A stretch of 64,000 nt of DNA. It comes from Hyphomicrobium denitrificans 1NES1 (lineage in GTDB: Bacteria > Pseudomonadota > Alphaproteobacteria > Rhizobiales > Hyphomicrobiaceae). The DNA is taken from the NCBI RefSeq assembly GCF_000230975.2, contig NC_021172.1, forward strand, positions 124,001-188,000. Direction: 5' to 3'. The notes beneath the pieces were generated by a model. It was not told the origin of the DNA. It worked only from the letters and a program-made list of their open reading frames with translations, and did no database searches. The translations under genes and the position numbers were made by a program. The stretch's first letter is position 1. The number at the start of each line of letters is the position of its first letter. Shown here in pieces: positions 58,898 to 64,000 of the stretch.

Positions 58898-60020
58898 TCG
58901 TTATGTTCCGCGTCTGACCAGTCAACGTCCTATAGAACTTTATGACCTCGTCGGCCTCAATATTGATGGAAAATTTCTCCTCCGCTCTGGCGCGGGCAGC
59001 TGCGCGCTTTTCCGCGCCAACATTCGGGTGGTCGAGGATCTCGCCGATCGCCAGCGCCAATGCATCCGCATCACCAGGTGCAACCAGTCGCCCTACGTCA
59101 TCTGTCACAAGCTGAGGAAAAGCCCCAACCGTCGTTGCAACGACGGGCACACCGCTCGCCATGGCTTCTAACGGCGTGACACCGAATCCTTCCCAGCGTT
59201 GAGGGGCAGCGAGAACATCAAGCGCGCGGTACCATTTTGCAATTTCGAAGGTCGAGACTTCCGGCAAGAACAATAACCGGTCGCTCAAATGCGCGTCGCG
59301 AACTCTTTCGTTTAGCGTCCTAAAGTAATGTCTATGAGCTCGTGTTGTTCGCCCCAGTATGATTGCCCCAACATCAGGGCGTGACGGAAGTACCTTGAGC
59401 ATCGCCTCTACAAATGTATCCGTTCCCTTCCGATGGCGAATGCGTCCAAAACATCCGACAAACCTTAGTTGAGGCAGTCCAAGCGCCTCCCTCTCAACCC
59501 GAATATCGACCGCCGGATAAAACCGATCGAGGTCAATACCGTGGCCGATGACTGTCGAAGGGTGCTCCAAGTAGCTTGCTGACGCATTTGACGTCGCGAT
59601 CAATCCGTCCATTCGATCAATTAATCGACGCGTCCAAACCGTGTGTTGGCGTTGAGAGGCTGACGTAAACACCAAGCGAAGTTCAAACCCGAATAAATCG
59701 CGGAGTATCACTCCCCAAAGCATTTCGATATTGCGTCTGGCATGCCAAATGCGTTGTCGGCCATTCCTTGATTTGCGAAAGCTTAGGAGGTCGCGAATTC
59801 GGACATGGGGAACCGATGCGTGAAGGCCAAAGCCTACTGCCACGGATTTCATACTTTTTGCCTGTATTGTTACGATCCTTTCCAGGGTTGAAGTGACCCC
59901 TGACAAGCGTCTGCTGAAGTTTGGATTGATAACTTCTATTTCACTGACATCGTGGGGCTGGCGCGACGATGCATGACGGTGGGCGGGTAACAGCCCTTGC
60001 AAGAACGATTTCTGAGGCAC
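58854..60020 (-). CDS. lpcC: LPS-core glycosyltransferase family 4 (LpcC-like mannosyltransferase)
   Basis: A GT-B enzyme of about 388 residues. It begins with the LpcC-type strip SEIEVINPNFSRRLSGVTST and LERIVTIQAKSMKSVAVGFG, and has RFVGCFGRIRHRKGTDTFVE, LFLPEVSTFEIAKWYRALDV, RWEGFGVTPLEAMASGVPVV (the E-x7-E donor region) and EEKFSINIEADEVIKFY. In Rhizobium, LpcC adds the core mannose to Kdo. The GTG at 60020 has GGGGGAG nine bases before it, so I prefer it to a TTG at 60071. It heads a three-gene operon. A different hexose is possible. Confidence 0.82.
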   Translation of the reverse strand: MPQKSFLQGLLPAHRHASSRQPHDVSEIEVINPNFSRRLSGVTSTLERIVTIQAKSMKSVAVGFGLHASVPHVRIRDLLSFRKSRNGRQRIWHARRNIEMLWGVILRDLFGFELRLVFTSASQRQHTVWTRRLIDRMDGLIATSNASASYLEHPSTVIGHGIDLDRFYPAVDIRVEREALGLPQLRFVGCFGRIRHRKGTDTFVEAMLKVLPSRPDVGAIILGRTTRAHRHYFRTLNERVRDAHLSDRLLFLPEVSTFEIAKWYRALDVLAAPQRWEGFGVTPLEAMASGVPVVATTVGAFPQLVTDDVGRLVAPGDADALALAIGEILDHPNVGAEKRAAARARAEEKFSINIEADEVIKFYRTLTGQTRNITNEHPLMAKELNHSS

Positions 60021-60175
60021 GACACTGTTCTCCCCCGTCAAGCAGATTTCTTTCTCGGTCGACGAAAGCAATGGCGCGACGGCGTCGATATGCAGACAGT
60101 TTTGTATGCATTGTCGATGACATCGCGTTTAGCTAAGAGGGGGAATGCCTAAGGGGGCTCGTGAGCGAGGGGGCA

Positions 60176-60412
60176 ATGCGCAAAATCGGTCAAAAGATCA
60201 CATCGCAATTGCCCGTGGTTTTTGTTCTAGCGGGCCTCTTAGGGATCTTTCGAGCTATTTTGGGCAAGGGACACAATGCGTTCGACTATGCGGGCTGCAT
60301 TGCACTCGTAGGAATTCTGTGCGCACTCATGATTTTTCTTGCGAATGGAATAGACTTTGTGAAACAGAAAATTATCAGGATGTATCGAACCAAGCGGACG
60401 GTGCAAAAATAA
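60176..60412 (+). CDS. Small membrane protein of unknown function
   Basis: A 78-residue protein with two membrane helices (QLPVVFVLAGLLGIFRAILG and FDYAGCIALVGILCALMIFL) and a basic C-terminal tail (VKQKIIRMYRTKRTVQK). The ATG at 60176 follows a GAGCGAGGGG-type site. A GTG 15 bases upstream is a weaker option. I do not know the family. It sits between LPS genes facing the opposite way. Confidence 0.55.
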   Translation: MRKIGQKITSQLPVVFVLAGLLGIFRAILGKGHNAFDYAGCIALVGILCALMIFLANGIDFVKQKIIRMYRTKRTVQK

Positions 60413-60474
60413 CAACGATGATGAACCTCAATTCGGCGAACAGTCTCAGACCTAGTTCGGACGCGGCGTTTTAA

Positions 60475-61224
60475 TTAGTCAACGTGATTTTCCGTCCCAG
60501 CCGCCATGCTGGTTCGCTGCGAGGGCTTTGCCCCAAAAAATCGCAACTTTCGACCGACGAGAAATACCAACGCAGTGCTTATTGCGTTGAAGATGCCTGC
60601 AAATACGACATCAGACAAAAAATGCCCTCCCTCTATCATTCTGACCAATCCTGCCAGTGAGCCAAATGCAATTGAAAGAGGCAATAAAAGAGCTGCTTTG
60701 AGCGGGAATAAGATTGTCGCAGCGAATCCAATTGTAAATATCGATGACGCCTCGCCCGAGACGAATGAGCAGTTTTTTGCGCATTCGTGCGCTGGATGTA
60801 ACGGCGGGGTATATCCATGGCGTCCCCCGAGTTCGACGACATCGCGCGGTCGCGCTCGTCCCCAGTGGTCCTTGAAACCCAGATTCGTTACGACCAAGGG
60901 ACCAGCTAGAATGCAGACCAGCAAGAAATTCCACTCGCGGGGTTTGAGGCCGGACCACGCGCCTCGCGCATGAGAATAATAACTTCCTACGGCCGCTATG
61001 ACGCATACGACGATGAAAAGCGCGTTGAACGCAATCCGAATTGATTCAAGAGCAAGCGAATCCATGCCGATGAAACGGCGACCAGACGTATGAAATTCCT
61101 CAGCTATTACCAAGTCGAGGTTTGGATAATGTGCAAAAACAGCTGCGGCGATGCAGCCGGCCACTATAGATCCTACCAGAACCCGTAAGGCGATGGAAAA
61201 ACTGCGATTGCATTCTTTGCCCAT
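60475..61224 (-). CDS. PAP2-family lipid phosphatase (lipid A 4'-phosphatase-like)
   Basis: A protein of about 249 residues with six membrane helices and the three PAP2 motifs: KDHWGRARP (motif 1), SFVSGEASS (motif 2, with the catalytic His in the run before it, HECAKNCSF) and RMIEGGHFLSDVVFAG (motif 3, with His). Inserted ELGGRHGYTPPLHPAHEC before motif 2 is typical of LpxF/LpxE-like periplasmic phosphatases. It may remove a phosphate from lipid A or from undecaprenyl diphosphate. The start at 61224 puts the first helix properly; one 75 bases upstream is possible. Confidence 0.85.
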   Translation of the reverse strand: MGKECNRSFSIALRVLVGSIVAGCIAAAVFAHYPNLDLVIAEEFHTSGRRFIGMDSLALESIRIAFNALFIVVCVIAAVGSYYSHARGAWSGLKPREWNFLLVCILAGPLVVTNLGFKDHWGRARPRDVVELGGRHGYTPPLHPAHECAKNCSFVSGEASSIFTIGFAATILFPLKAALLLPLSIAFGSLAGLVRMIEGGHFLSDVVFAGIFNAISTALVFLVGRKLRFFGAKPSQRTSMAAGTENHVD

Positions 61225-61512
61225 TTGCACCCGCACTCCGCGCTCGCGAAGCGAGAAGTCAATATCCGTGGTGTTGCAATGGTGGCCACGCGTATACAAA
61301 AATGTATGCTCGGGCGAACTTCATACTCGGCCGGTCTCTGCGATAACCCGCCCGATCGGCCTCACATATGCCCGCCAGCTGCGTACTCGTCGCCATGCCC
61401 CGAGTCATTGGGCAGGCACTAGGATTTAGTCTGCACAGGGCCAAAGTTAATCTACTGTTAAGCAGACTCAGTAACCGTGGACTCTAGTGCGCGGGCGTAG
61501 ACTCCAGCAGAT

Positions 61513-62064
61513 ATGAATTTCATAGCCATGATCGTAGGAAGAAGAGCTTTCCTCGGATTGATCTGCTGCACCGCATGGGCAGGCAGCGCATTGGCGCAGG
61601 CCGCTCAGCAAGAAATCCAAATTTCAGCTACTGTTCTGAGTTCATGCACCATCAACGGTGCGTCGAGCGGCGCAGTCGATACAGCGACGATCGGTATCGA
61701 CGCTTCGGGCAATGTGATCGTCTCTTCGATCACGCCTTCTAATGCCCCTTACATCAACGTCGTTTGTAATGCGCCAGCGACGCTTCAACTAAGGTCGACT
61801 CAAGGGGCGGTTAAGACGGCTGCGACCGGCAGCGGCTTCACCAACATCATCAATTATCTGGCTTCGGCGACTTGGAACAACCAAACAGCAACAATCGATA
61901 CAGCAACAATTGCGACGGCCACCGGACAGGAAACCGGCACGGCTGAACCCGTTTCGGCTGGTTCTGGCAATCTTGACGTTACGATTACCCCTGAAGCCAA
62001 TGCTCAGCCGCTTATCGGCGGAAATTACTCTGACTCTCTTTTTGTCCTTCTTACGCCACAGTAG
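61513..62064 (+). CDS. Spore-coat-U-like pilus subunit (Csu type)
   Basis: A 183-residue secreted protein with a signal peptide (RRAFLGLICCTAWAGSALAQ). The mature part has the SCPU pattern: ISATVLSSCTINGASSG (first Cys) and INVVCNAPATLQLRST (second Cys), a Thr/Ala/Ser-rich body and a closing hydrophobic strand SDSLFVLLTPQ. The Cys pair and the C-terminal beta strand are as in chaperone-usher subunits of the Csu family. It is the first gene of the pilus operon; chaperone and usher follow. Confidence 0.82.
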   Translation: MNFIAMIVGRRAFLGLICCTAWAGSALAQAAQQEIQISATVLSSCTINGASSGAVDTATIGIDASGNVIVSSITPSNAPYINVVCNAPATLQLRSTQGAVKTAATGSGFTNIINYLASATWNNQTATIDTATIATATGQETGTAEPVSAGSGNLDVTITPEANAQPLIGGNYSDSLFVLLTPQ

Positions 62065-62123
62065 TAACCGCGTTTAGAGCGCCGCGTCTTTTAAAAGCAA
62101 AAATCAATTCGGTGAGGTACGCC

Positions 62124-62861
62124 ATGTCGCCTCCTCGAGTAATGTTCTTTATACTGATTTTCTGGCAACTGACGCTCGCTCAGTCAGTCGGCGCTATGAC
62201 AGTGACGCCAACGCAAATCGAGATGGCGTCAACGGGCCGGACCAGCCGCGGTGCGATTACAGTTGTCAACAATGGCACAGACGCACTCCCTGTTGAGCTT
62301 ATCGTCAAAAAGGTGTCGTTGGATGAGGCTGGTGTTCCAAAGGGGAGTCCCGCAGGCGACGAATTCCTGATCATGCCACCGCAGGCAATGATTCCGCCAG
62401 GCGCTACTCAGAATTTTCGAATCCAATGGCTCGGCGAACCCCTGCTCGAAAAAAGCGAAACGTTTCTTGTCTACGTCAATCAGATCCCTGTGAAGTTGCC
62501 GAAACGGATCAGGGGCGTACAAGTGGTTTTCGGCATGGGAGTCATGGTCAACGTCGCCCCGCCGCGCGGCGAAGCGGCACTTCAGGTCGTGAAGACCGGC
62601 GTTGTGACGGACGCTAAAGGCCGGCGACATCCGACTCTCACAGTGTTTAATCCGACCAATGTCCACGCGCTGTTTCCGCAATCAACTGTGCGAGTCTCAA
62701 GCGGTGATTGGTCGGAGACTCTTTCAAGTGGTGAACTCGCGCAAAGCATCGGAATTGGGCTGGTGCAACCTGGGCATCGACGTCGCTTCGTTCTTCCAGT
62801 GGCGTTACCACCCAGCGTGACCTCGGTGCAAACAAGCCTTGAGTTCAGGGCGAAGCCCTAG
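62124..62861 (+). CDS. Periplasmic pilus chaperone (Csu-type)
   Basis: A 245-residue two-domain immunoglobulin-fold chaperone (PapD superfamily). It has a signal peptide (VMFFILIFWQLTLAQSVGAM), then VTPTQIEMASTGRTSRGAIT, the zipper-like segment FLIMPPQAMIPPGATQNFRI, and QWLGEPLLEKSETFLVYVNQ (the conserved Arg and Pro-rich part). The IPVKLPKRIRGVQVVFGMGV segment is typical of the non-classical (Csu) branch. The ATG at 62124 has GGTGAGG before it and is preferred to a GTG 12 bases upstream. It hands subunits to the usher, whose ATG follows the stop by three bases. Confidence 0.85.
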   Translation: MSPPRVMFFILIFWQLTLAQSVGAMTVTPTQIEMASTGRTSRGAITVVNNGTDALPVELIVKKVSLDEAGVPKGSPAGDEFLIMPPQAMIPPGATQNFRIQWLGEPLLEKSETFLVYVNQIPVKLPKRIRGVQVVFGMGVMVNVAPPRGEAALQVVKTGVVTDAKGRRHPTLTVFNPTNVHALFPQSTVRVSSGDWSETLSSGELAQSIGIGLVQPGHRRRFVLPVALPPSVTSVQTSLEFRAKP

Positions 62862-62864
62862 GCA

Positions 62865-64000
62865 ATGTGCTCTGTTCACGAAGGCTCGGCGCAGAAGAAA
62901 ACACCGAGGCCGCAATCTCGGCGTCAGCCGCTTTTTTTGTCAGTCGCCCGCAATTCGAGACGTCCAAGGTCATGTTGGCAGATTGCACTCCCAGCGATTG
63001 TTGCCATGGGGACCTCGTTGTCGGGTTACGCAGTGTCTGCCGCGGGTGTCGAGTACGCGGCACCTGTCTCTACTCGTTTGAATACCACCGGCAGGCCGAT
63101 CGACATGGATGTTCCCATAGAAGATGGTGGCCGAGAGCTCGGTGACATCCCCATCCGCATCAATGCGGATGATTCAATTATGGTTAGCCGAACCGCGCTT
63201 ATTCAAACAATTGCGACGAGCTTGGATGCCGCCGCCCGCAACCGCTTGGCGGCGATTGGCGGCGACGCGCCTTTTGTTCCTATCGCGGCCTTCGCTTCCG
63301 CTGGCTTCGATATTCGGTTCGATCGGGCGCTGCAGGAACTCACGTTCACTGTGACGGCCGACCAACGCGCATCATCTGACATTTCGCTCTCCGGCAATCA
63401 CCAATCGCCTGCGAGTTCTGTATTGGCGCCCCCCGCAAAATTGTCCGGCTACGTCAATCTCTTCGCCAGCATCGATCACGAATGGGGAATGCACGCCTCC
63501 GGAGAAGATTTCGATTCGGCGACGAGTGGGCGTCTAGAATTCGATTCTGCCGTCCGCGCCGGTAACTTCGTATTCGAGAACGCAGGCGTTTTAGCCGGAG
63601 ATGTCGACGTCAATGTTTGCCCGACGGTGGCGCTTTGCGCCTACACGCATTCGCCGGGATTTAAGCGGCAAATGTCGCGCATGGTCTACGATATGCCCGA
63701 GGACCGGATCCGCATGGAAGTCGGCGATGTCGAGCCTCTGGGAACAAGCTTTCAAAGCACACCGGATTTGCTTGGCGTATCGATCGAGAAATCGAGTCGC
63801 AAGTTGAGTCCCGGTAATACGTTCGCACCGACAGGAGGTGGGTCGTTTGTCATCAACAGGCCGTCCGACGTCGAAATCCGTATCAACGGCATCGTGCAAC
63901 GACGGATCCAGTTGCAGCCCGGAACATACAATGTCCGCGACTTGCCTTTGGTGACCGGTGCCAACGACGTCGACATCGTGATCATCGATGATACCGGAAG
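62865..64000 (+). CDS. Outer-membrane fimbrial usher, N-terminal part (runs off the right edge)
   Basis: From the ATG at 62865 the frame is open to the end of the window (about 378 codons). After a long basic leader and signal-like segment (QIALPAIVAMGTSLSGYAVS), the protein has the usher N-terminal and plug/barrel strips: EYAAPVSTRLNTTGRPIDMD, VPIEDGGRELGDIPIRINAD, KLSGYVNLFASIDHEWGMHA, RMVYDMPEDRIRMEVGDVEP, and GGGSFVINRPSDVEIRINGI. This is the Csu-type usher that exports the pilus. The stop lies beyond the window. It begins three bases after the chaperone gene. Confidence 0.82.
   Translation, partial: MCSVHEGSAQKKTPRPQSRRQPLFLSVARNSRRPRSCWQIALPAIVAMGTSLSGYAVSAAGVEYAAPVSTRLNTTGRPIDMDVPIEDGGRELGDIPIRINADDSIMVSRTALIQTIATSLDAAARNRLAAIGGDAPFVPIAAFASAGFDIRFDRALQELTFTVTADQRASSDISLSGNHQSPASSVLAPPAKLSGYVNLFASIDHEWGMHASGEDFDSATSGRLEFDSAVRAGNFVFENAGVLAGDVDVNVCPTVALCAYTHSPGFKRQMSRMVYDMPEDRIRMEVGDVEPLGTSFQSTPDLLGVSIEKSSRKLSPGNTFAPTGGGSFVINRPSDVEIRINGIVQRRIQLQPGTYNVRDLPLVTGANDVDIVIIDDTG

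Noticed and set aside
1..64000. CRISPR arrays, tRNA and rRNA genes
   Set aside because: No regularly spaced direct repeats and no tRNA-like cloverleaf or rRNA sequence were recognised. The only regular repeats were the 39-bp duplication and the palindromes listed.

Overview
The window looks like the chromosome of an alphaproteobacterium of the Hyphomicrobiales (Rhizobiales) type, probably a methylotroph of the Hyphomicrobium kind. The basis is moderate to high GC, a lanthanide-type PQQ methanol dehydrogenase (xoxF), a rhizobial-type LPS-core mannosyltransferase, several perfect FNR/FixK-type boxes and many divergent, loosely packed operons. The genus is inference only.

Layout. (1) 1-9.1 kb, plus strand: a surface polysaccharide locus with a glycosyltransferase tail, a Wzy-like polymerase, the three UDP-L-FucNAc genes (wbjB/C/D = capE/F/G), a WbuB-like transferase, and a PglC-PglD-PglE-like set (initiating phosphosugar transferase, N-acetyltransferase, aminotransferase). 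(2) 9.6-13.6 kb, minus strand: a family 2 glycosyltransferase and a sulfation set (CysC makes PAPS, a sulfotransferase uses it, CysQ removes PAP), so the glycan is probably sulfated. (3) 14-25.2 kb: a scarred accessory region with truncated genes (GT2, GlcG-like, groEL, hsp20), a broken IS1595 transposase, an intact IS110/IS1111-type transposase, and a stress set (Raf-kinase-inhibitor-like protein, BON-CBS operon, Hsp20). FixK/FNR boxes lie about 60 bp before two of these genes. Here a 79-bp compound palindrome precedes a nucleotidyltransferase gene overlapped by a tiny lysine-rich gene, a candidate undescribed two-gene module.

(4) 26.5-29.9 kb, minus strand: a five-gene set of unknown purpose: DUF1353 protein, secreted protein, membrane protein with an in-frame TGA, a 47-residue exported peptide, and a CHASE2 protein with no output domain. 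(5) 30.5-36.6 kb: nitroreductase, cyclic-nucleotide-binding protein, metE, a PfkB sugar kinase and an nnrS remnant. (6) 36.9-44.1 kb: xoxF, a TonB-dependent receptor, a small cytochrome c and a ferric-reductase-like flavocytochrome, consistent with lanthanide-dependent methanol oxidation and metal uptake.

(7) 44.1-53.7 kb: a six-gene heavy-metal RND efflux operon (adaptor, pump, DUF3240 and three small proteins) diverging from its likely two-component regulator across a 15-bp inverted-repeat operator, followed tail-to-tail by a second two-component system. (8) 54-61.3 kb: small envelope proteins, a half-size EamA transporter, a four-repeat membrane protein, and an LPS-core set (GT29-like, pyruvyltransferase, MptE-like protein, LpcC-like mannosyltransferase, PAP2 lipid phosphatase). 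(9) 61.5 kb to the right edge: a Csu-type chaperone-usher pilus operon whose usher runs off the end.

All family names come from reading the translations by eye. No database search was run.
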